Assembly (NCBI RefSeq): GCF_026212465.1
Contig: NC_080050.1
Span: 4,436,144-4,500,143 of the forward strand
Direction: 5' to 3'
From: Amaranthus tricolor
Taxonomy: Eukaryota > Streptophyta > Magnoliopsida > Caryophyllales > Amaranthaceae
DNA: 64,000 bases
This document shows, piece by piece, positions 24,947 to 34,200 of this stretch. The position numbers and the translations under genes were made by a program. Position 1 is the first letter of the stretch; the number at the start of each line of letters is the position of its first letter. Under the pieces are notes generated by a model that was given only the letters and a program-made list of their open reading frames with translations, was not told where the DNA came from and ran no database searches.

Positions 24947-26434
24947 AAGGCCGGGCAAGACCTTATACCCAGGGCCCACTAAAAAAGTTATAATTTGTCT
25001 TTATGAATTTTTGAACACAAATCTATTGTGTGAAAGATAGGTTACTTAACCACTAAGCTAAGGTCATAATGCTTGTATTAAATACAATATTTATTGAATT
25101 TATATAATTACATTAATTGCATTATGGTGTGCACAATTGCACATACGTTAAATTTAAGTGGATTTTAAGTCATTAAGCATTAGTTAATTTTCCTAATGAA
25201 TACTTTTTAATTTTTTGTGAGTTTTGTTTTTCTATAATTATAAATCTCATAAATGTGTGATTTTTTTATATTTTCGAATTGTTTCTTTTTCTTATATAGC
25301 TTTGCGTACGTGTTTATTTGACTAAATTTATATTTGTTGGTTTTGCGTTAATTAATTAAAATGGTGTTGTTTAATATTTTCTCTTTTATTTTTTGATAAT
25401 AAATACAATTGTTCTATGAACTTATATGTGCTCCTTTTTGAGTTGTAATTAGGGATGCAGGCGGGGCGGGTCTAATAGGAGACCCACCCCATCCCCGCCC
25501 CATCGGGGCGGGGATGGGTCCCGGTTTGATGGGTCATGAGGCGGGTACGGGTATAAAACTCATACCCACCGCGGGGATGGGGATGGGGATGGGTTTTAGG
25601 TGATACCCGCTCCATCCCCGCCCCGCCCCACCTCAAGATATGTACAAATTTTGGGATATGTGCTTGTTTGAAACTTTGGATATGTAATTATTTGAGACTT
25701 TGGATGTGTGTTTGTTTGAGACTTTGGAGTTTAGATATGTATTATGGGTTTTAAGGCCCAAATGATTGAATATAAATATGTGGCACAGATGGGTATTAAG
25801 CGGGGATTTGACGGGTGGTGGGGCGGAAAAAATGGGTATTAGACGAAGATGGATACCCAGATGGGTGGTGGGGTGGGGATGGTTTTAGGTACAAACCCAT
25901 CGGGGACGGGACGGGGAAAAAAATTATATCCGCCGCGGGGATGGGGACGGGGATGGATATTGCATTAACAGATGGGGATGGGGATGGGAATTCCAATCCC
26001 CGCCCCGCCCCGCCCCGTTTGCACCCCTAGTTGTAATATTTCAAAATATAACTTTCAATTGTACAAGGCTAGCTAAGAGGATCATAAGTTGTGCAACCCT
26101 GTTTTTCAAATCATGTTTTGTCTTGTCCTTATTAATATAAAGGAGGTTTTACTAACTTAACTTTTTTTTTCTATAAAGATAGTCTCTTGATTAGATTTTG
26201 TTATTAGAGATATTAAATTAAAAATTTATCTTAGAAATTTATTTGATTTTATATTATTTATTGGCGTGTACATCCAATATTATAGATATATATAATTTTT
26301 TAATCTATATTTTATACTTCTTTCGTTTTTATCTATATCTCATTGTGATAATAAAATAAAACGGAAAACATATATCGTGAGGGCCCATAGTTTAACTTTC
26401 CCCCTGGGCCCTTAAAATCATAGGGTCGGCCCCG
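24947..26434. mobile_element. Mutator-like non-autonomous element with a nested hAT MITE
   Basis: A perfect 9-bp direct repeat AATATGATC flanks it (24938-24946 and 26435-26443). The ends are inverted and share ggccg and cagggccca-type words: the left begins aaggccgggcaag, and the complement of the right begins cggggccgaccc followed by agggcccagg. A 9-bp duplication is typical of Mutator-type transposons. It has no transposase. A 580-bp hAT MITE sits inside at 25450-26029. The terminal inverted repeats are weak, so the class is inferred mainly from the duplication. Confidence 0.6.
25450..26029. mobile_element. hAT-type MITE, G/C-rich, 580 bp
   Basis: A perfect 8-bp target duplication GTTGTAAT lies at 25442-25449 and 26030-26037. 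The termini are inverted: TAGGGATGCAGGCGGGGCGG on the left and, on the complement of the right, TAGGGGTGCAAACGGGGCGG. The 8-bp duplication and the TAGGGGTGCAAA end fit the hAT superfamily. The interior holds many ggggatggggatgggg and ccgccccgcccc words that could fold back, around a 150-bp AT-richer centre. Open frames across it are compositional artefacts. Confidence 0.9.
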
Positions 26435-26478
26435 AATATGATCTTGCTAATGAACAACCTCGATAATAATAATATATA

Positions 26479-26846
26479 CTCCCTCCGTTCTTTTTTGATT
26501 TTCCACATTACTATAACGGGTAGTTTCAAAAGTTCTTCCATTTTAGAATACTTTCTATTTTTAGAAAGTTTTTATCCCACTTTTACCCCTTAAAACCCTC
26601 CCTTTTCTTTTAATGTACCCCTTTTATTTTATTTATAATTATTTTCTCTCTCATACTTTCAATACAATCATTACCTCATACTACTATTTAATTAAAATAA
26701 TACTCACTACAACCTCATACTTCCAATACAATCATTAGTTCACACTACTATTTAATTAAAATAATACCCACTACAACCCAAAGATTCTATCTTCCTTAAT
26801 ATGTGTGAAAAACTCAAAGTGGAAGATCAAAAAAGAACGGAGGGAG
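26479..26846. mobile_element. Stowaway-type (Tc1/mariner) MITE
   Basis: The left end ctccctccgttcttttttga and the complement of the right end, ctccctccgttcttttttga, agree; inverted similarity runs about 30 bp. The TA target duplication is present (26477-26478 and 26847-26848). The CTCCCTCCGT terminus is the signature of plant Stowaway elements. An internal direct repeat of about 60 bp occurs (ctcatacttncaatacaatcatt at 26650 and 26720). Non-coding. Confidence 0.92.
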
Positions 26847-26975
26847 TAGCAATTTACATTAGAAAATATTTTAAAATTTAAATTTAAGCATTGATTATAT
26901 TACTTATCAATCATAATATTAAATTTTGACAATTATCATCAAATCACACGTAAAAATGTACTATATTATTTTAAA

Positions 26976-27010
26976 CTAGTATAGAAATTCGTGCAATGCA
27001 CGAATTTATT
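26976..27010 (-). mobile_element. Helitron 3' terminus (minus orientation)
   Basis: Read on the minus strand, a short palindrome (aattcgtgcattgcacgaatt) is followed after a few bases by ctatactag, ending in CTAG next to a T. A hairpin close to a CTRR end inserted between A and T is the Helitron 3' signature. The element would extend to the right on the plus strand. I could not locate its 5' end, so the size is unknown. Confidence 0.65.
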
Positions 27011-27554
27011 TATGAAATATATATAAATATAACTTTAAAGAATAATGCAAGTATATATTATTATGATTAAATTTATCATATACATGACTTTTTTAAAGCA
27101 AAAATTAATTAAATATTGATTTTTTTAATTATTTATCGAATACATTACTTTTTCATTCAATTAAATATATCAAATTTTAGATTAGTTATATAGAATTTCT
27201 ATAATAAATTATACTCCATAGTATACCTAATTTAGCTTTAATTTTTAAAATAACTAAATTCTAAATTAGGTAAATATTGTCATATAATCAACTATCATCC
27301 ACTAAAATAATTACATTTGTCATGCCTCCTTAGAAGATGACACATGAAATTTTCCAACACTTTTATAGTATTGTATGATTTCCATCACTTTTATAGTATT
27401 GTATGATATGATACATGATTTTATTTTATTTCATAATTTACTCATTAAAATGTTTTATTATTCTCATTAAATAAGTCATGAGGATATTCGTTAGCTTTTT
27501 CCATGATAATTTATATAATAGTTAAAATAAAAATAATAACAGTAAACTATTTTT
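27011..27554. other. AT-rich DNA, possibly Helitron interior
   Basis: No gene seen. It holds a short direct repeat (acttttatagtattgtatga at about 27359 and 27389). It ends at the stop codon side of the BPS1-like gene, so its last part may be that gene's 3' untranslated region. Confidence 0.4.
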
Positions 27555-28502
27555 TTAAGCTTTGTTATTTTTAAGGGTAATCAAGTTGATCACACGTTTC
27601 CTCCCTTCAATAACATTCTCAAACAACTCATTCACTCCATACTCAAACAAGTCTAGACCTTCCTTAAGATCTAGAGCCCTCTTCTTCAACATCTCTAAAC
27701 TTTTTGCTACATTCCCTTCATCAAAACTCGAATCCTCATGTTGCCCTTTAAACTCGATAAATGCATCCTCAATCATTGCATTCTCTACTAAAACCGACCT
27801 CTTTAACTCTTGCGCGTTCTGAAGCTTCTTACAAAATGCAGTAACAAGTTTTTGGATAGAATGAGGAGATGAATCGAAACGACACAATTGAACATAAAAT
27901 CCCTCATCGATTTTGATTGGATTTGGGTGGAGAATCGAAACGAATATGAACAAAGAAATAATAGACATAGTGCACCTAATTGCTTGTAAAACATACACAT
28001 TAGTCCTTCTAGTCTTAAGCTTCACTTTAGACAATCCTTCCTTATTAAGGTTCATATCTCTCAATTTCTTCACATCAAAAAACTTGTTATAATTCTCCCT
28101 TTCAATCCTTTCAAGCTCAAACTTACTTCTCCTCACATCATTCAATCTCTTAGCCATAAAATCGATCATCAATCGATACCTATCAAAGCTCGAAATAGCC
28201 GATTTGAGCAAGTTACACAAGTCTAAAACATCCAAAGTAGCACCCATATACTCATCAAGCAACTGTATAGCTTCCCATGAAGTAACATCCTTAGACTTCT
28301 CGAAATCAAGTAGGAAATGTGTATGAATTTTCTTCATAACAAATATGGCTTCACTACACCAATGAAGGGAAAGAGGGTTCTCTTCTAGAGACTTCTCAAG
28401 CCGCTGAAGATCATCTACAAGAGAAGAAAGCAACCCAACGGCTAGTTCATCACTTGAGAACGGTTTAAAAGGTGCAAAACATGTTAGAAACACCTTAGCC
28501 AT
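27555..28502 (-). CDS. BPS1/ROH1-like protein (plant-specific)
   Basis: Single exon, 315 aa, starting at the ATG on 28502 with MAKVFLTCFAPFKPFSSDEL, a start typical of the BPS1 (BYPASS1) family, where a short N-terminus with F/P residues precedes helical domains. Family-like blocks are LLSSLVDDLQRLEKSL, VLDLCNLLKSAISSFDRYR and KRALDLKEGLDLFEYGVNEL. A hydrophobic stretch at about 171-192 (YVLQAIRCTMSIISLFIFVS) may be a membrane segment, as in many members. Most of the rest is predicted helical, with coiled-coil tendency. BPS1 in Arabidopsis restrains a root-to-shoot mobile signal, and ROH1 binds an exocyst subunit. Which of these, if either, applies here is unknown. No sign of damage. Confidence 0.8.
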   Translation of the reverse strand: MAKVFLTCFAPFKPFSSDELAVGLLSSLVDDLQRLEKSLEENPLSLHWCSEAIFVMKKIHTHFLLDFEKSKDVTSWEAIQLLDEYMGATLDVLDLCNLLKSAISSFDRYRLMIDFMAKRLNDVRRSKFELERIERENYNKFFDVKKLRDMNLNKEGLSKVKLKTRRTNVYVLQAIRCTMSIISLFIFVSILHPNPIKIDEGFYVQLCRFDSSPHSIQKLVTAFCKKLQNAQELKRSVLVENAMIEDAFIEFKGQHEDSSFDEGNVAKSLEMLKKRALDLKEGLDLFEYGVNELFENVIEGRKRVINLITLKNNKA

Positions 28503-29913
28503 ATATGCCCTCGGATCCTGACTTGTGCGGAATATTGGGTAGATGACTCTAAATAGTGATAAAAAATAGAGGTTTTTAAGGTGTCCTAACTAAGATGGTT
28601 TTGCTAACTTTTTCGAGTTTTCGAGTTTTGGACATACATTTTAAAGATGTTTGAAAGAAGATATAGATAAAATTGGGGTACCAAAAGACTTGAAGAAGCA
28701 GAAGCTAACAGAAACTGAATAGGACTGGTAATATTGTAGCTTTGTAGTGTAAAATACTCTCTTTTCTCTAACAAGTGGGAAAGAATACGTGAAAAGCAAG
28801 AACTTGAGAGTTTGTATGGAAACTAAAGACTAAAGAGAAATGGTTAAGTCACGCAATGAACGTTTGCTATGTACACCACAAAAGTGTGCTTTTTCATCAA
28901 CTTAACCAAACTAGATGTGTTCAAAATAGATTCGGCGATTCGATATTTATCTCACTTTGTCCAAATTCGACTTTGACCTGACTTTGAAATGGATTTGAAT
29001 TATGTAAAAATCAATGTAGATTTTAAACCGGCTGAAACATTTGACCAAAAATCGACCCGATAACTGCTAAACTTAAATTATATTTATTTATTTATAACTA
29101 TTAGTTTATGTACGTAATGAAGGTGGCATTGTCATGAATATAGAAAATATGGTTTATTTTATATTTTAAAATTGCTTACAAGTTAATTTTAAAAGGTTAG
29201 TATGATATATTTATTTATTAAGTTTATTTTATTCAAGGAAACTATTTTTTTTACTATAATACAATATGTATTTTTTACTCTATTTTCACCTAAGCAAAAG
29301 CTACTTACATGAGTGTTTAATCATTGTTAGAATTCAATGGTGGTGGTGGAAATGAATTTAGTTTTAATTTTCATAAAACATATTATCATTCCTACGGCAA
29401 TAAAACTCCTCCGCACCTTCAAAGATATATTTTTCTTCATAACTTTTCACTACCGCTTGATATCATAATTTCGCAAATGATAATAAGAATGAATTTTGTG
29501 AAAAAATTAATTATTCATCATCAAATAGTTTTTCTGAAGCAATGATTTTTTACCAATAAGGTTCAAGGGTTAAGGTGAATTTACTATAGCATTTAGAGTG
29601 TTCATTCAGGTCATTAGTTAAGTTTCCATTGTGATGTTTCAGGTTGATTTATTTTGAATTTTGTCACGTGGCTAGCTAACGTGTTATTACGTTCAAGTTA
29701 TTTTCATTAATTTGATTCACCATGGGTGGTGGTGTCTTTTTCATCCCATTTAGTATTCATTAAGAAAGGGAAACAAGGTTGGACATGAAGACAAGTCTTA
29801 TCATAGCATCCTTTCATATAATAAAAGCAAAGAATGTTAAACTAGGAACATTGATGCCAATAATTAGCCATAAAAAGTGATACTTTGTTGGCCTCTTTAT
29901 CCCATTTTTAAAT
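28503..29913. other. Upstream region of the BPS1-like gene and intergenic DNA
   Basis: Probable promoter and 5' leader on the minus strand (28503 to about 29000), then AT-rich DNA. A frame at 29324-29545 has low-complexity His/Tyr/Phe composition and no family look; I treat it as chance. Confidence 0.4.
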
Positions 29914-30068
29914 CACAAATTGTTATGAAAGACGGTCTCTCTGAGAGACTCATTAGATATATGGGCTAAATAGCCCAATTAATATAAATTAAAGAGAAAA
30001 TAAGAATGTGGACTTCTTGTTTTGAGGTCGTCTCTTTGAGAGACAGCCTCTCACAAGAGTAGCTGTTT
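29914..30068. mobile_element. Small MITE with gagacggtctct core, copy 1
   Basis: Begins cacaaattgttatgaaagac, followed by ggtctctctgagagactc, and ends gtcgtctctttgagagacag...tcacaagagtagctgtt. The two ends are inverted versions of each other, and the centre has agatatatgggctaaatag. Nearly the whole 155 bp recurs at 63658-63812. Confidence 0.8.
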
Positions 30069-30102
30069 ATAAATACCTTAAAATATATATATAAATAAAA
30101 AA

Positions 30103-30620
30103 GGGAAATTTCACGTGGTAATCCTGAGGTTTTGCGTTTTTCACGTGGTAACCAAAACTTTTAAAAAATCCACGAGGTAACTCTGAGGTTTACCAAATTG
30201 TTCCACCGTGACCTTTTTATACATAAAACGTTAGCAAAAGTTAATTTCGAAGCTTTAAGGCTGTTGTACGCCTATTTATGCGACTCACCATTTCAAATGC
30301 CATCAATTTCAACCTTTTCTTCCAAAATATAAACCCTAACTCTACTATCTTTCATCCAAATCATTTTTTTACCCCATATCCAAAAATGGTAGAGTCAGGG
30401 TCTATATTTTGAGGGAAAATGTTGAAACTAATAGCAATTGAAATGGTAAGTCACATAAATAGACGTACAACATTCCTAAAGCTTCGAAATTAACATTTGC
30501 TAATGTTTTTTGTACAAAAAGATCACGGTGGAACAATTTGGTTACCGCGTGGGTTTTTTAAGAGTTTTGGTTACCACGTGAAAAACCCAAAACCTCAAGG
30601 TTTTCACGTGAAATTTCCCT
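30103..30620. mobile_element. Foldback MITE with long inverted arms
   Basis: Left arm gggaaatttcacgtggtaat, right arm (complement) agggaaatttcacgtgaaaa. The arms pair over about 200 bp each: tcgaagctttaaggctgttg on the left matches the complement of caacattcctaaagcttcga on the right, and ccaccgtgacctttttatac matches gtacaaaaagatcacggtgg. The centre (about 30300-30420) repeats the same inverted theme. No coding capacity. Target duplication is obscured by A-runs on both sides. Confidence 0.8.
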
Positions 30621-31292
30621 AAAAAAAAATAAAAACAAATGATATCGCAACTAAGCAATCATGCAAATCTTGTTGAGTATATTGAATTAATAACTACTCC
30701 AAAACATGTTTGTATAGAACTTGTCTTGATTGTATTTTGATTGAGGTAGTTAGTGTGGTTGTGTGCAGCGCTATGTAATACTCATAAGTCGTAAGTGTTG
30801 CAACTTCCTAGGTGCTCGAGCTGCTGCAGTACTTGATGTCCTCGGCTGTCACACGCTCAGACGAGCACCAACGTGGTAGCATCTGGATGCTGCAAACAGC
30901 CATGCTCAGTCGCTCAGACAAGCTGAACTCTCGGCAAACATACCTCTTGTCGTTAAGTAATTGAGCGAGCATAAGCAGCCAATTCGCAGTTTGGATAAAC
31001 TCAATTTATTTCACGAGATATATATATATATTTTATGTTCTTGGTTACGAAAGAAACAAAAAGTAGGCAGCCGAACATAAAAATGTGATGAAACTTTCTC
31101 GACAAAGGATAATACGGGGAAGGCTAACATATTAGACGGCAAATTCACTTCAAAATTTTAAGATTGTCTTTCAAGAACAAAGTTTTTGACACGAATCGAG
31201 AATTTGGTTGTTTTTACAGGAATAATAAAATCCAGTTGGAGAAGAATTGTGTACCCAGTTGACAATCCAAGATTGTTAGCGCTCGTGAATCA
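30621..31292. other. Downstream flank of HISN6 with an unclassified relic
   Basis: 30780-31010 is locally GC-richer, with repeated words (cacgctcagacgagc, cagtcgctcagacaagctga) that look like a decayed retroelement fragment. The part next to 31293 is probably the 3' untranslated region of the minus-strand gene. Nothing else seen. Confidence 0.4.
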
Positions 31293-34200
31293 TCATAATT
31301 CTTTGAGGCACTTTATTAAGACATCTGTGTGCTCAGGTTTTCCGACTGATACACGAACAAAACCCTTCAGCTCCTTGCTATTGTAGTGACGGATCATGAC
31401 TCCCATCTTCGCCAAGTCCTCCTGTTTTTTGTTACAAACAAGATACATTCTATCAACCGTCGGGTTCAGAGAAAAATAGTAGTCTCCTCGTCCCCCCCCC
31501 CCCCCCTAAAGAGACGCAATACCACAACAAAAATGCCAAAGCCTTAATCCCAAAAGATACGGTCGGTTAACCCCCAAAAAAGATACATTCCTATTTAGGC
31601 CATCAACTTAAAAATTTTAAAAACTAGTGGTGGAGCCAAGAAAAAAACTTACTGGTCAGAAAAATATTCCCCGAAATTTTGGGGGGACAAACTACCATTT
31701 TCAACCTAATTTCTCGGAAATTCAATACAGTTTACCTTAAAATTCACAAAAAAAAATGAAATTTGGTATAGAGTAATGGAAAGATTTGGTCTTTTAAGTC
31801 AATTTCTTAAAACTGATTCTAATTACGTGAGGCATTACTATGTATGGATAATTATGGCACAAGATAGAGTTACTACCACTGAGCTAGAAAGAAGATACCC
31901 TAATTTTGCATCTTGTGTCAACATTAGTGTCACATGATTCGCTAATCTCCTCGTAAATCGCGAATCGAAAAAAACGAATTATGGTCGGTTTTGGGCTATT
32001 CTTGGGCAAATTTGAGCGAATCATGAATTCAAAAAGCGAATTATGCAACACTGGTCCAAATAAATTATTATTTATTTTTATAGGCAATATGATAGTACCT
32101 TGAGCTTCTTTGCATCCATTCCGGAGGTAACCGCGCAAAGAATAAAGTTTGAGAAGCTTGGAGAGGGTTTAAGAAAAGGAACTTCCTGCAAAAGCTTAAA
32201 AAGCCTTTCACGTTCCTTCACCAAAGCATCTTTGACATTCTGGCACATAACCATATATCAGCAACTTTATATGGAACACAACAAGATGTACTTACTAAAC
32301 AAATTGCAACAAAGGAAAAACATTACTTCTAGATAAGTAGGATTTTGCAATGCGGCGCAAGCAGCTACTTCAGCAGCTACTGATACATTATATGGTTGTT
32401 TCGCTCTCCAGAGATACTCGATTATACTAGAAGGAAATGCTCCATATCCCACCCTAAGGCCAGCTAAACCTGTTGATCATAAATTAATGACACGATCTTA
32501 TATACTTTTTTGGAAGTTTGATAAGAGGCCCCACTCGAGGGGGAGAGAATAGGAATTGCTTAATGAGTATCATGAGGTTTGAAATCTAGACTACAAGGTT
32601 ATGACGTGGGAAGTGATGCACTACTCCACCACCTCAGCTTCATAACAAAATCTTATATAGGATAGTCTTTACTTGATTTTAGCTTCAGATTCCAGTGCCC
32701 TTTTACGGTTACAACAACATTCTTTTACTGGCTCCCACCTAAGGTGGGATTTGGGGTCCGATGTAAGCAACCTTACCCTTGCTAGTGATAACAAAGAGAT
32801 TGTTTCCGATTGACCCTTGGTATCAAACATCATTTGTATCTTCACATAAATAAGAAGTGCAAGGTAAAAAATATGCAATTGCAATCAATCTTCTGTAAAA
32901 ATAAACGAGGATTCAGCGACAAACCAGCCCGTTTGCTAAAGGTTCGCAGAACAATCAGATTCTCATGTTGTTTGACCCACTTCATTCGAGATTCCAAACC
33001 AGAAAATTCGATGTAGGCTTCATCTAGAATCACCAGTATGGGAAGATCAAGAATCTTCAACAAAGTTTCATCACTGATTATACTGTAAGAAAGTAATACA
33101 ATGCAACTGTCAAGATAAAGCCATCACACTTACTTTTTAGGGTTACATACATATGATGACAAACCATCCATGGATTTACACACACAAACAAGAAAGATTG
33201 ACCATAATGTTTTGGGAATTACACCTCTCTTAACCTTGTTTAAAATCATAATTGTATATATCCAAAACAATAATTAACAAGGAAAAATTATGTCCCAGGA
33301 GTCTAAAAAGAAACGCAATGACTCCACCAAGAGGAACCAAAAAGACCATCAAGAGGGACCCAAAATGGGAGAGCTCATTTGATCATATGCTACTAACAAC
33401 CAAAAAAAAGGGGCGCTACATAAAGCCCCAGAAACAAAGGGCACCAAAGAACAACGACAACACACCACCCAAAGGAAAAGGCTAAGATTAGCATGCAGGC
33501 AAAACTACAAAAACAAGAGGGCTGGAAGAGCTACTCTACCAGTTAGGACAAAAAAGCTCTACAAAAAATCAGGAGCACAGGTGCAGAGATCCCTACTCAT
33601 TGCAAAGGAGCACGAAAAGAAGCAATCCCAGCAGCAGACAGGCGTAAACAGCAGAAACAAACAGAAAAAAGAAAGAGGGACATGGGGGGGCCACTGTACA
33701 GGCACATTGCAACTGTTCCTCTGATCTGATAGGCAGAATCGACCCCCAAACCAGCAACAAACAAGACCAAAAACCCGTGGGCAGATAGAGACACCAGTAG
33801 AACACTGGTGCAACAGCCCTGCACAAAATCCACACACCAGCACTGCACAGGACTAGCATCAACACACAGCAGCAAGAAAGCCCCTGCCCCTGACCAGCAC
33901 CAAGCAAACCCAGCTCGCACAGCAGCAAGCTGGCAGCAACAGAACATTGACACCCAGAGGAGCATCACATGCAGATAGAAACAGCTTAAGCCAACTCATC
34001 CAATTATCCTACCACTCCTTTAACAAGAATGAGGTCCTTTTTTCATTAGCTCAGGTGGCTACGCTAAACAGAACTTCTTTAACTACTTTGGTGGGGGAGT
34101 TGTGACAGATTCCAAATATATTCATGCTCCTTTGAGACCAAATCATGTAGAGCGTTTCCACCCAACAAAGGAGCAGAAGCTTCTTTTTCTAGGCTTTGCT

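Noticed and set aside
25796..26030. Gly/Asp- and Pro/Ser-rich frames
   Set aside because: Composition artefacts of the gggatgggga repeats in the hAT MITE.
33559..33968. Overlapping Cys/Leu/Val-rich frames on the minus strand
   Set aside because: They overlap in three frames, have no recognisable domain, and lie in the 3' part of a LINE fragment within a HISN6 intron.
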